In this document: positions 18,381 to 27,449 of the stretch, one piece after another
Numbering within the stretch: the stretch's first letter is position 1
How the letters are laid out: each line of letters opens with the position of its first letter
Source: JADLHS01 sp964561105
GTDB lineage: Bacteria; Verrucomicrobiota; Verrucomicrobiia; Limisphaerales; JADLHS01
Reading direction: 5' to 3'
DNA length: 64,000 nucleotides
NCBI GenBank assembly: GCA_964561105.1
Contig: CAZLOH010000025.1
Span: forward strand, 10,830 to 74,829
The notes under the pieces: generated by a model
The model's database searches: none
What the model saw: only the letters and a program-made list of their open reading frames with translations
What the model was told of the DNA's origin: nothing
Translations under genes and position numbers: made by a program

Positions 18381-21044
18381 TCACAGCTTGTGCGCGTCGC
18401 GTAGTTTCTGGTCGAACTGGTCGGGCGCAAGTCGCGGGGCAACCACGTAGATCGGTTCGCCAGGTGACAGCAGGGGTTGCTTCAGCCGGTTTCCCATCAG
18501 ATCCAACTCGGTCGCGTCCGGCAGCGCCAGCGTCTGCGGTTGGGCACTCCAGATGACGGCGACCGAACCGTTTCCCTTGGTGAAAAGGTGGACGGTCAGG
18601 CCATTGTGACGGCGCACGCCGAAGGGGATGGCGCCGTCGAGCTGCTGTTCCAGCGCACTGTAGGCCATCATGGTGGGCTTGGGACGACCGTCGTAGTCCA
18701 TCAGGACGTAGTAGCCGTTGGCCATGGTGGAGAACCACGGCAGCGCGCCGCGGTCGCCGCCGGTGTAGTAGTAGCAGATGTTGGTCACGCCGGCTGAGAT
18801 CATCTGCACCATGCCGCGCACCAACCCACACGCAGCATCCAGCCCCGTCAGCGGGCGGTCCGCATCAGCATCCGAGCCGAACGCCGCGCCGCGACTGAAT
18901 CCTTCCTTGGGCAACCACGACGCGAACGGCGGACAGCGCAGTCCGCCTTCGGTCATGTAGATGGGTTTGAGCTTTCCATACTGGCGCATCAGGTCTTTGT
19001 AGCGCTCCACCTCCTGTTCGAGAGGTGTCGGCTCGTCCGGCACTGCGGCTTCCGTCCCGGGAGGGCTCCAATAAACGTGGTAGGAAAGCGCATCCATGGA
19101 ACTCAGGGCGTCTTGGGCCAGCACGCGCCGCGTCCACTCGGGCTTCTGCGAGGAGAAGCAACCGCCGATGACCACCGCCCCGGGGTCGGCCCGTTTGACC
19201 GCGCGATAGGCAACCTTCAACAAACCGGCGTATTCCTCCGGCGTCCCGCTGAAGAATCCTGACCAAACCGGTTCATTCCAGATTTCCCAAACCCGAATAC
19301 GGTCGTGAAAGTGCTCGACGGTTTTGAAAACGTAGTTTTCCCATTCGGCCACGTCACGTGGCGGTGCGCTGGTCCACGTTCCGTGATCCTGCGTCTCGGG
19401 ATGCGGTCGGCCGGCCCAAACCGGCGGATGGCCGAGGTTGGCGAGAATCATGAAGCCCCGCTTTCGCAGGTCGTTAATCTCGGCATCGTGCCACACGAAG
19501 GTCCCTTTTTGTGGCTCCACCACGTGCCAGTGGCAGAAGTCACCGAAATCGTGCAGGCGCACCCATCGCGCACCCATCGCCTCGGACGCCAGCAACGTGT
19601 TGCTTGGCTCGGGCAATGTGTCCGTCACGTGCGTGCCGAACGGTGACGCCGGACGTAACGCCCGGTCGCGTAGTGGGAACACGCCGAACCAGACTTCGCC
19701 GGTCGCCGGCTCATCGCCCGCCTGCACCTTGACTCGATACATGCCTGGCTGTTCGGGTGAAAACGCGACCTGTTCCGGTGTGTCGGTCTTTGCCGGGCGG
19801 GTGATGGTTTGCAACGGTCGCGACCACAGGTCTTCGAGGGTGAATTTGAGCGTCACGTTTGGGAGCGATTCGGCGGCGGCCACGTGGGCCGTTACCGAAA
19901 ACGACTCGCCCACGTGACCCCAGCGCCGAGGCATTTCCGCTCCGACCTCGGCGGCATGGGCGGGGTGGTAGTCGCTGAGCGCGCCTTCCTCCATCTGCAC
20001 ATCGTCCAGCCAGACCGTCCCGGTGGGCACGATACGAGCGACGTAATTCTCCCACATGTTGGGCAGGACGATGCCGTCAAAACGATAGCGAGCCCATCCG
20101 GTCGTGACCTTCACGGTGGCGCTGCGTTCGTTGCGTGCGGTGGACTGGTCGCCGCCGTTGTCCGCCCATTCGAAGAAGCGGAGCGTGACGCGCGTGTCGG
20201 GTGCGGCGGCCTTGATCCACGCGCTCATCGTGTAGCGCATTCCGGCCCGGACGGGAAAGGGCCGACATTCGATGCCCGGCGGTGACGTGCGGGGTCGGGT
20301 ATCGGGCGCCAACGGCCGGTTCAACGGCAACGTCACCCCCGGCAGATCAACCGAGCCCAGCCTGGCACTCTCCCGTCCGGAATGGACGGTGGTTGAATCA
20401 AGGAGGAAACCGTCCGTGGGCGTCCAGCCCTCCGGCCCGGCCTCGAAACCGCTGTTGAAGATGCGATTACCCTTCGCGGGTGGTGTGTCCGACTCTGCGA
20501 TCTCTTCGTGGACGCCCGATAGCACTGCCACGTCGTCCACCAGCAGCGTGCCGGCGCCGGTGTACATGAGGTAGAGGCTGCATTTCGGATCGTCCGCGCT
20601 GGCGGTGCCCGTGAGGATATAGGGCTGCCAATGATTCCGCACGCGCACATTGTGGATCAAATAGCCTGTGTATGGCTCGCTGTGCTTGCGGATGCCAACG
20701 TAAACCGGCGACGACACGTCGCCCTTCATCCACAATCGCACGGTGTAGGGCTGGCCGCGTTCCACCGCGAGGTTGCTCCCGTGAAACTGCACGCCGCCGT
20801 TCACAAACTTCGTGCAGGTCACCCGCTGCGCCGAATGACCCTCGTGGACGTCGTTGGTTTCCTCGCCGAAGCTGACCTCATTCTTGCCGTAACAGTTGTT
20901 GACCCAATTCGTGGCCAGCCCGCCGGCAAAGGGGCGTTCCATACCACCGTTGACCAGTAGATTGTGCTCGTCGGCTGCCATCGCCACTCCGCACAGGCCG
21001 GCAAGAATGAGGCAGCACAAGCTGGAAGGTTTGTTGTGTGTCAT
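18381..21044 (-). CDS. Secreted clan-A glycoside hydrolase with two CBM4/9-like modules
   Basis: An 887-residue protein with signal peptide (SLCCLILAGLCGVAMAA). Two beta-sandwich modules of CBM4/9 type occupy about 28-185 (LLVNGGMERPF ... GTLLVDDVAVLSG) and 195-370 (RIFNSGFEAGPEGW ... GTVWLDDVQMEEG). An Ig-like linker follows. The catalytic TIM barrel (about 460-800) has the acid/base Glu591 in RVWEIWNEPVW and the nucleophile Glu699 in IYMTEGGLR, the classic clan GH-A pair at strands 4 and 7; overall it most resembles the GH39/GH5 types. The C-terminal 90 residues are a small beta domain. Likely a beta-glycosidase acting on plant or algal polysaccharide; substrate not readable. Confidence 0.82.
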   Translation of the reverse strand: MTHNKPSSLCCLILAGLCGVAMAADEHNLLVNGGMERPFAGGLATNWVNNCYGKNEVSFGEETNDVHEGHSAQRVTCTKFVNGGVQFHGSNLAVERGQPYTVRLWMKGDVSSPVYVGIRKHSEPYTGYLIHNVRVRNHWQPYILTGTASADDPKCSLYLMYTGAGTLLVDDVAVLSGVHEEIAESDTPPAKGNRIFNSGFEAGPEGWTPTDGFLLDSTTVHSGRESARLGSVDLPGVTLPLNRPLAPDTRPRTSPPGIECRPFPVRAGMRYTMSAWIKAAAPDTRVTLRFFEWADNGGDQSTARNERSATVKVTTGWARYRFDGIVLPNMWENYVARIVPTGTVWLDDVQMEEGALSDYHPAHAAEVGAEMPRRWGHVGESFSVTAHVAAAESLPNVTLKFTLEDLWSRPLQTITRPAKTDTPEQVAFSPEQPGMYRVKVQAGDEPATGEVWFGVFPLRDRALRPASPFGTHVTDTLPEPSNTLLASEAMGARWVRLHDFGDFCHWHVVEPQKGTFVWHDAEINDLRKRGFMILANLGHPPVWAGRPHPETQDHGTWTSAPPRDVAEWENYVFKTVEHFHDRIRVWEIWNEPVWSGFFSGTPEEYAGLLKVAYRAVKRADPGAVVIGGCFSSQKPEWTRRVLAQDALSSMDALSYHVYWSPPGTEAAVPDEPTPLEQEVERYKDLMRQYGKLKPIYMTEGGLRCPPFASWLPKEGFSRGAAFGSDADADRPLTGLDAACGLVRGMVQMISAGVTNICYYYTGGDRGALPWFSTMANGYYVLMDYDGRPKPTMMAYSALEQQLDGAIPFGVRRHNGLTVHLFTKGNGSVAVIWSAQPQTLALPDATELDLMGNRLKQPLLSPGEPIYVVAPRLAPDQFDQKLRDAHKL

Positions 21045-21392
21045 ATTTTTTCAAGCTGAGTAAAGCATCACCCATTGACGGACGAGGTCAATAATGAGAA
21101 TGGATTTCCGTCAGCCCGCCGGTTCAAAAATTTATAGGCGCGCGATGCCACGCCTTGAGGTTTGAGCTAGTTCACTACATCGCGCCCCGTCACTGCCGCC
21201 GCTCGTTCCGTGCGCAGCGGAGTTCGCTCGGCACGGGAATCTCCGCCTCAAACAGGGGAACTTTCCAGAGTCGCTCGCGCTGATTGCTCCGCATCCCGTT
21301 ACAGATGTCGCCTTGTTTTATGTGGTTTGATCTGCTACATAAAGGCCCAAACCATGGTTGGTTGTGTTTCCGACTGACGTTGACGTAATCGT
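21045..21392. other. Divergent intergenic region
   Basis: A 348-base region between divergent genes for the GH protein and the lamin-tail/CotH protein. Apart from the inverted repeat listed separately, no gene or RNA is visible. Promoters in both directions are expected but none matches a clear consensus. Confidence 0.4.
21317..21343. promoter_or_regulatory. Possible operator: inverted repeat upstream of the CotH/beta-helix operon
   Basis: TTTATGTGG (21317-21325) and CTACATAAA (21335-21343) form a 9-bp dyad with one mismatch, 50 bases upstream of ATG 21393. The spacing and AT-rich arms would suit a dimeric regulator, but there is no independent support. Confidence 0.25.
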
Positions 21393-24300
21393 ATGAAGTG
21401 TTCCCTTGTTCGGGCGCTCGGGAGTGGCGTCCTCATCGCGGCCTTGTTCGGCAGCGCAAATTGCCCGGCTGCGGTGCTGATCAGCGAGATCATGTATCAC
21501 CCCTCGTCGGAGGATATCCGTGAGGAATTCATCGAGCTGTACAACACGGGAACAACGAACGTGAACCTGGTGGGCTGGCAATTCACCCAGGGCGTGCGTT
21601 TCACCTTTCCCGAAGTCAACCTGGCCCCTGGCGGCCGGCTCGTGGTCGCCGCGGACCTGAATGTCTTCACCAACAAATATCCCGGCGTGACCAACGTGGT
21701 CGGCGGCTGGGCCGGACGCCTCAGCAATCGTAGCGACAAGCTGGAGCTGGAGGACGCGGACGGCAACCTCATGAACAGCGTGGAGTATGCGGACGAAGGC
21801 GATTGGGCCGTGCGCCGGCGCGGGCCGCTGGATCACAGCCATCGCGGCTGGGTCTGGTATGCCGAACACGACGGCGGCGGCAAATCGCTCGAACTGATCA
21901 ATGCGGGCTTCTCCAATCAGTACGGCGCAAACTGGGGGGCCAGCCTGACGGCCGAAGGCACGCCGGGCGCGCCCAATTCGGTGGCCCAGACGAACATCGC
22001 GCCGGTGATTTTGGAATTGCAGCATCTGCCGCCAGTGCCGCGTTCCGACGAGCCGATCCTGGTCACGGCTCGCCTTCTGGACGAACGCGGCTCGAACATC
22101 ACCGCATCGTTGCACTGGCGCGTGGACGGTGGCGCCACCAATTTCACCAGCGTGCCGATGTGGGATGACGGATTGCACGAGGATGGGGCCGCGGGCGATG
22201 GAGTTTTTGCCGCAACCATTCCCGCCCAGGCGAACAACGCGGTGGTGGAATTTTATGTGGCGGCCACGGATGGGGACGGTCTGACCCGCACCTGGCCGGC
22301 ACCGGCGCAGGACTCCGACGGCAGTTTGCTCGGGCAGGTTTGCAACGCGCTGTACCAGGTGGACGATTCGACCTACTCGGGCACGTATCCGCTGTACAAA
22401 ATGGTGATGACGGAGGCCGAGCGGGCGGAGCTGGCGCAAATCGGCACGGTTTCTTATCCGGGCAGCGACGCGCAGATGAACGGAACCTTCATCAGCTCGG
22501 ACGCCACGGGCACGGAAGTCCGCTACACGCTGGGAATTCGCAATCGCGGGCACGGCAGCCGGAGTCGCAAACCCAACAACTATCGCGTGAATTTTGTTTC
22601 GGATCGGATGTGGAAAGGCGTGTCCGCGCTGAACATCAACGGGCAATACAGTCACGTTCAAGTGCTGGGTTCGGTGCTGAGTTTGCAAGCCGGCGTCGTC
22701 GGCGCGGATTCGCGGCCGGTGCAACTGCGCGTCAACAATGTGAACCTCGGCAACAACGGCCCCCAAACGTACGGCGGAATGTACGCCGCCAACGAAGCGA
22801 TTGACAGCGATTGGGCGGATCATTGGTTTCCCGACGACAGCTCCGGCAATGTCTATCGGGCCATTCGCGACATCGCGCCGTCCGATTTCAACTATCGCGG
22901 CACGAACGCGTCCAGCTACACGAACACGTGGTTCAAGGAAACCAACGCCAGCGAAAATGACTGGTCCGACCTGATGGCCATGTTGCGCGTCATGGGGACC
23001 AACGACTTGTTTACACCCGAAACCGTGCGCGGCGTGGCCAATCCGGAGCAATGGCTGGATTATCTGGCCGTCATGGCCTTGTTCGACAACCGCGAAACCT
23101 CGCCCAACACCGGCGACAACGACGACTATTACCTGTACGCCGGAGTGAACGATCCGCGCTTCATTCTGATGGCGTATGATCTCGACACGATTCTGGGTGA
23201 AGGAAGCGCGGCCGGCAGCACCGACGCCACGCTCTTCGGGGCGGCGGATATGCCCGCGTTCGACCGTTTCATGCACTCACCGGATTTCGAGCCGATTTAT
23301 TATCGCACGCTTGACCGCCTGCTGAAGACCACGTTCTCGGCCGCTGAATTCAACGCCACCGTGGACCAGACACTCGGCGACTTCACACCCGCCAACGTCG
23401 TCACCCGCATTAAAAACTGGATGAACGGCCGCCGCGCCTACGTGCAATCCGTCATTGCTCCCTTCCTGGCCGCGAATCCCGTTGCCCCGGTGGCCACGCT
23501 TTCGGGCGAACCACGCTCCCCGACGCCATTACGCACGGCCACTCTCACCGTTGGCGGGACGGGGGTGACGCAATACCGCTACAAACTGAACAACGGCGCG
23601 TTTGGCTCACCCACACCGGTGGCCACGCCCATCACGCTTTCCGGTTTGCCGCACGGGAGTTCGAACGTGGTCTGGGTCATCGGCGCCGGCGCGAACAACG
23701 TGTGGCCGAGCGACGCCGACGCCACCGTCTCACGACCCTGGGTGATCAACACGAACTGGCCGTCCGTGCGTCTCAACGAGGTGTTGGCGGCGAACGTGGC
23801 CGCCTTCAACCACGCGGGCACGTTTCCCGATGCCATCGAGCTGTACAACGAAGGCGCGGTCGCGGTGGACTTGTCTGGCTTGCGCCTGACCGACAACGCC
23901 GCCTCACCCAACAAGTACACTTTTCCGAATGGCACTTCGCTTGCGGCGGGCAGTTATCTGGTGGTGTACGCCAACGATAGCGACGGCACACCTGGCATCC
24001 ACACCGGGTTTTCGCTCAGCCAGGATGGTGAAGGGGTTTATCTTTTTGACAAGGTCAGCACGGGTGGCGCGCTTCTGGATGCGGTTGAGTTCGGCCCCCA
24101 ACTGGCCGACCTCTCCATCGGACGCGTCAGCGGTGGCGACTTCGTCCTTACCCAACCCACCCTGGGCGCAAACAACATTCCGCAGGCGCTCGGAGAGGTG
24201 ATGGACGTCCGCATCAACGAATGGCTCGCGAGTGAATTTGCCTTGTTTCCAACCGACTTCATCGAGCTCTACAATCCCAATCCGCTGCCGGCAGCACTGG

Positions 24301-27300
24301 GTGGCCTCTATCTCACCGACAACCCGATTGGACAACCCCGGCAGCACCCGGTGGCGCCACTGACGTTCATCGGTGGACAAAGCTTTCGCGTGTTCCAACC
24401 GGACAACGACCCCGAACAAGGCGCGGAGCATTTGAATTTCAGCCTGGACTCCGAACAGGGAATGATCGCGCTGCTGACGCCCCGGTTGGAGTCGGTTGAC
24501 TCCATCGCCTACGGGCCGCAACGCACCGACGTCTCCCAAGGTCGCTCGCCCGACGGCAGCGATAACTTCGCTTCCTTCGTGCAACCTTCCCCCGGCGCGC
24601 CCAATCCCGGTCCCGGTTCGACCGCTCAAACGGTGACATTGGTGGCCCTCACGAACGTCTGGCGCTACAACGAAACCAGCGACCTGACCGCGGTGAACTG
24701 GACCGCGCCCGGCTATGACGACAGCAGTTGGGCCGCAGGCCCCGCGCTGCTCTACCACGACAGCGATGCGTTGCCCGGCCCCACCAACACCGAATTGGCG
24801 CTGGGTCGCATGACTTATTATTTCCGCGCCCGCTTCACCTGCACCAACAATCCCGCGAACGTCGTGTTGCAATTGTCGCCCTTCGTGGACGACGGCGCGG
24901 TGTTCTACCTGAACGGTCAGTTGCTTTACAACCTGTCCGTGCCCGGGTCTCCGCCCGCTTATTCGACCCCGGCTTCGCGCACGGTGGGCAACGCGGTGCT
25001 GGAAGGACCGATCACCGTGCCAGGCGCGAACCTCATCCCGGGCGAGAACGTGCTCGCGGTGGAAGTTCATCAATCAAGCGCCAGCAGTGCGGATATCGTG
25101 TTTGGCGCGCGACTGGATGCCGTGGTCACCACACCGCCGGCACCGGTGATCGTGTTGAACGAAATCCTCGCCGCCAACCAATCCTTCACCAACGCCGCCG
25201 GTCGGACTCCCGACTGGGTGGAACTTTACAACCCGGGCACCAACAGTTTTGACCTGGGCGATTTCAGCCTCACCGACAACCCCAGCCTGCCGCGCAAATG
25301 GGTCTTTCCCGCCGGCACCCTGATGGCGCCGGGCGGTTATCTGGTCATCGAGTTCGATGACACGCTGCCGCCGTCCGCCACCAATACCGGTTTCGGTTTG
25401 AGCGCAAGCGGCGATGCCGTCTATCTGTTCCAAAGTCCGGCGAACGGTGGCGCGATCTTGGATTCGGTCACGCTGGGAGTGCAGGCTCCCGATTTTTCCA
25501 TCGGGCGGGTCCCGAACGGAAACGGCAACTGGACGCTCACCCTCCCCTCGCGGCTGGCGCAAAATGTTGCCGCCGGCCTGGGCAACCCCTCCGCGCTCCG
25601 GATCAACGAATGGATGGCCGACCCGGCTTCCGGTCCGGATTGGTTTGAGCTTTGCAATCCGGCCCCGCTTCCGGTTGACCTCGGCGGCCTGGCGCTCACG
25701 GACAATCCGTCCGAGCGCAACAAATCGCCTTTCCCGCCGCGCTCGTTCCTCGGCCCGCGCGGTTATGTGCAGCTCATCGCGGATGACGCTCCGGGCAGCG
25801 GCGCGGATCACGTCGCGTTCCGGCTCAGTGCGTCCGGCGATTACCTCGGGCTTTACTATGCGAATGGCGCGCAGATTCACGGTGTTTCCTTTGGAGCGCA
25901 GTCGGAGGGAGTCTCCGAAGGTTTGTTCCCGGACGGCGCAGCCACCGTCGCGGCCTTTCCTGAGACTGCGTCACCGGGCGGACCGAATTTTCTGCTGCTG
26001 AGCAACATCGTCATCAACGAACTCCTCAGCCACACCGATCCGCCGCTGGAGGACGCGGTGGAAATTTACAACCTCGGCACCAGTGCCGTGGACATCGGTG
26101 GCTGGTATCTCAGCAACACGGGGGAGAATCCGACGAAATTTCTGGTGCCGGCGAATACGGTCATCGCCGCCGGCGGATTTCACGTGTTCTACCAAAACCA
26201 GTTCGACACCGTCGCCGCACCGGGCGTGCTGACGCCCTTCACTTTCAACTCCGCGCACGGCGACGAGGCGCATCTGTCGGCAACCGACGTCGGCGGCAAC
26301 CTGACCGGCTATCGCGCCCGGGCCAGTTTCGGCGCCGCCCGCAACGGCGTTTCCTTCGGCCGCTTCGTCACCAGCGTCGGCGAAGAGTTCGTGGCGATGA
26401 GCCATCGCTCCTTCGGCGTGGATCAGCCAGCCACCGTAAGCGAGTTCCGCACGGGCACGGGCGCGCCCAATCCCTATCCACTGGTCGGTCCGGTCGTGTT
26501 CAGCGAAATCAATTATCGTCCGAACACCAACTATCTGGGCAACGCCAACGCCGCGGAGTTTTTGGAACTGCTGAACATCACGGCCGATCCGGTGCCGCTC
26601 TTTGACCCGGCGGCCCCGACGAACTCCTGGAAGATTGCGGGCGGCGTAGATTTCGTGTTTCCGGCGGACGTCACATTGCCGGCGGGTGAAACAGCATTGA
26701 TCGTGAGTTTCGATCCGATGGGCGATCCCGCGCAATCCAACTGGCTGCGCGCCGTCTATCAACTGCCGCCGAACGTCCCCATGTACGGACCATGGATCGG
26801 CGCGTTGGACAATCAGGGCGAGGATGTGGAACTGCTCAGGCCCGACCCGCCTCAAACGCCGCCCCAGCCGGACGCGGGTTTCGTTCCCTACGTGCAGGTC
26901 GAACACGTTCATTATCTTCCCACCGCACCGTGGCCCACCAACGGTCTCGACACGGGCAACTCGCTGCAACGCGCGTTCGCCCGGGGCTTCGGCAACGAAC
27001 CGCGGTTTTGGTTTGCGGGCGCGCCTTCGCCCGGGTTGCCGCTGGCCGACCGCGATGGCGATGGCCTCCCGGATTATTGGGAAACTGAGAATGGATTAAG
27101 CCCGACCGATGCCACCGGCGCGCAGGGCGCAAATGGGGATCCTGACAATGACGGCCAGAACAATCGCCAGGAGTTTTTGGCCGGCAGCAATCCGCAGAAC
27201 GGTGGCGATTACTTCCACATTGAATCCGTGACCGCGAACGAGACCGGTGTGACCCTCGGTTTCCGCGCCAACCCCGGACGCGATTACAGCGTGCTTTACA

Positions 27301-27449
27301 GTGACGACTTGCCCACGGGTCCGTGGCAAAAGCTGGTGGACGTTTCGCCCGGCCCCACTTCACGACTGGTTGAGATTCACGACCCGGGTGTGGCCGTTGG
27401 CAATCGTCGCTTCTACCGGCTCACCGCCCCTGCATTGCCCAATCCATGA
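21393..27449 (+). CDS. Giant secreted lamin-tail (LTD) and CotH-domain protein with FYRL C-terminus
   Basis: A 2018-residue protein with a signal peptide (GSGVLIAALFGSANCPAA). Order of modules: LTD (about 27-190, LISEIMYHPSS ... EEFIELYNTG); an Ig-like segment; a CotH kinase-like domain (about 325-690, with NRGHGSRSRKPNNYRVNF and DPRFILMAYDLDTILG); LTD 2 and 3 (RLNEVLAANVAAF, RINEWLASEFALF); a jelly-roll (about 1085-1245, ARFTCTNNPANVVLQL); LTD 4-7 (VLNEILAANQS, RINEWMADPAS, VINELLSHTD, FSEINYRPN); thrombospondin-3-type calcium repeats (DRDGDGLPDYWE); and a C-terminal module ending RRFYRLTAPALPNP. CotH domains can be atypical kinases; LTDs are adhesive or nucleic-acid-associated folds. Its stop overlaps the start of the beta-helix gene by four bases, so the two are co-translated. 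Confidence 0.9.
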   Translation: MKCSLVRALGSGVLIAALFGSANCPAAVLISEIMYHPSSEDIREEFIELYNTGTTNVNLVGWQFTQGVRFTFPEVNLAPGGRLVVAADLNVFTNKYPGVTNVVGGWAGRLSNRSDKLELEDADGNLMNSVEYADEGDWAVRRRGPLDHSHRGWVWYAEHDGGGKSLELINAGFSNQYGANWGASLTAEGTPGAPNSVAQTNIAPVILELQHLPPVPRSDEPILVTARLLDERGSNITASLHWRVDGGATNFTSVPMWDDGLHEDGAAGDGVFAATIPAQANNAVVEFYVAATDGDGLTRTWPAPAQDSDGSLLGQVCNALYQVDDSTYSGTYPLYKMVMTEAERAELAQIGTVSYPGSDAQMNGTFISSDATGTEVRYTLGIRNRGHGSRSRKPNNYRVNFVSDRMWKGVSALNINGQYSHVQVLGSVLSLQAGVVGADSRPVQLRVNNVNLGNNGPQTYGGMYAANEAIDSDWADHWFPDDSSGNVYRAIRDIAPSDFNYRGTNASSYTNTWFKETNASENDWSDLMAMLRVMGTNDLFTPETVRGVANPEQWLDYLAVMALFDNRETSPNTGDNDDYYLYAGVNDPRFILMAYDLDTILGEGSAAGSTDATLFGAADMPAFDRFMHSPDFEPIYYRTLDRLLKTTFSAAEFNATVDQTLGDFTPANVVTRIKNWMNGRRAYVQSVIAPFLAANPVAPVATLSGEPRSPTPLRTATLTVGGTGVTQYRYKLNNGAFGSPTPVATPITLSGLPHGSSNVVWVIGAGANNVWPSDADATVSRPWVINTNWPSVRLNEVLAANVAAFNHAGTFPDAIELYNEGAVAVDLSGLRLTDNAASPNKYTFPNGTSLAAGSYLVVYANDSDGTPGIHTGFSLSQDGEGVYLFDKVSTGGALLDAVEFGPQLADLSIGRVSGGDFVLTQPTLGANNIPQALGEVMDVRINEWLASEFALFPTDFIELYNPNPLPAALGGLYLTDNPIGQPRQHPVAPLTFIGGQSFRVFQPDNDPEQGAEHLNFSLDSEQGMIALLTPRLESVDSIAYGPQRTDVSQGRSPDGSDNFASFVQPSPGAPNPGPGSTAQTVTLVALTNVWRYNETSDLTAVNWTAPGYDDSSWAAGPALLYHDSDALPGPTNTELALGRMTYYFRARFTCTNNPANVVLQLSPFVDDGAVFYLNGQLLYNLSVPGSPPAYSTPASRTVGNAVLEGPITVPGANLIPGENVLAVEVHQSSASSADIVFGARLDAVVTTPPAPVIVLNEILAANQSFTNAAGRTPDWVELYNPGTNSFDLGDFSLTDNPSLPRKWVFPAGTLMAPGGYLVIEFDDTLPPSATNTGFGLSASGDAVYLFQSPANGGAILDSVTLGVQAPDFSIGRVPNGNGNWTLTLPSRLAQNVAAGLGNPSALRINEWMADPASGPDWFELCNPAPLPVDLGGLALTDNPSERNKSPFPPRSFLGPRGYVQLIADDAPGSGADHVAFRLSASGDYLGLYYANGAQIHGVSFGAQSEGVSEGLFPDGAATVAAFPETASPGGPNFLLLSNIVINELLSHTDPPLEDAVEIYNLGTSAVDIGGWYLSNTGENPTKFLVPANTVIAAGGFHVFYQNQFDTVAAPGVLTPFTFNSAHGDEAHLSATDVGGNLTGYRARASFGAARNGVSFGRFVTSVGEEFVAMSHRSFGVDQPATVSEFRTGTGAPNPYPLVGPVVFSEINYRPNTNYLGNANAAEFLELLNITADPVPLFDPAAPTNSWKIAGGVDFVFPADVTLPAGETALIVSFDPMGDPAQSNWLRAVYQLPPNVPMYGPWIGALDNQGEDVELLRPDPPQTPPQPDAGFVPYVQVEHVHYLPTAPWPTNGLDTGNSLQRAFARGFGNEPRFWFAGAPSPGLPLADRDGDGLPDYWETENGLSPTDATGAQGANGDPDNDGQNNRQEFLAGSNPQNGGDYFHIESVTANETGVTLGFRANPGRDYSVLYSDDLPTGPWQKLVDVSPGPTSRLVEIHDPGVAVGNRRFYRLTAPALPNP

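Noticed and set aside
21318..23276. 652-codon minus-strand frame opposite the LTD/CotH gene
   Set aside because: It is the antisense shadow of a well-supported gene; residues are Arg/His/Gly-rich without domains, a known effect of high GC.
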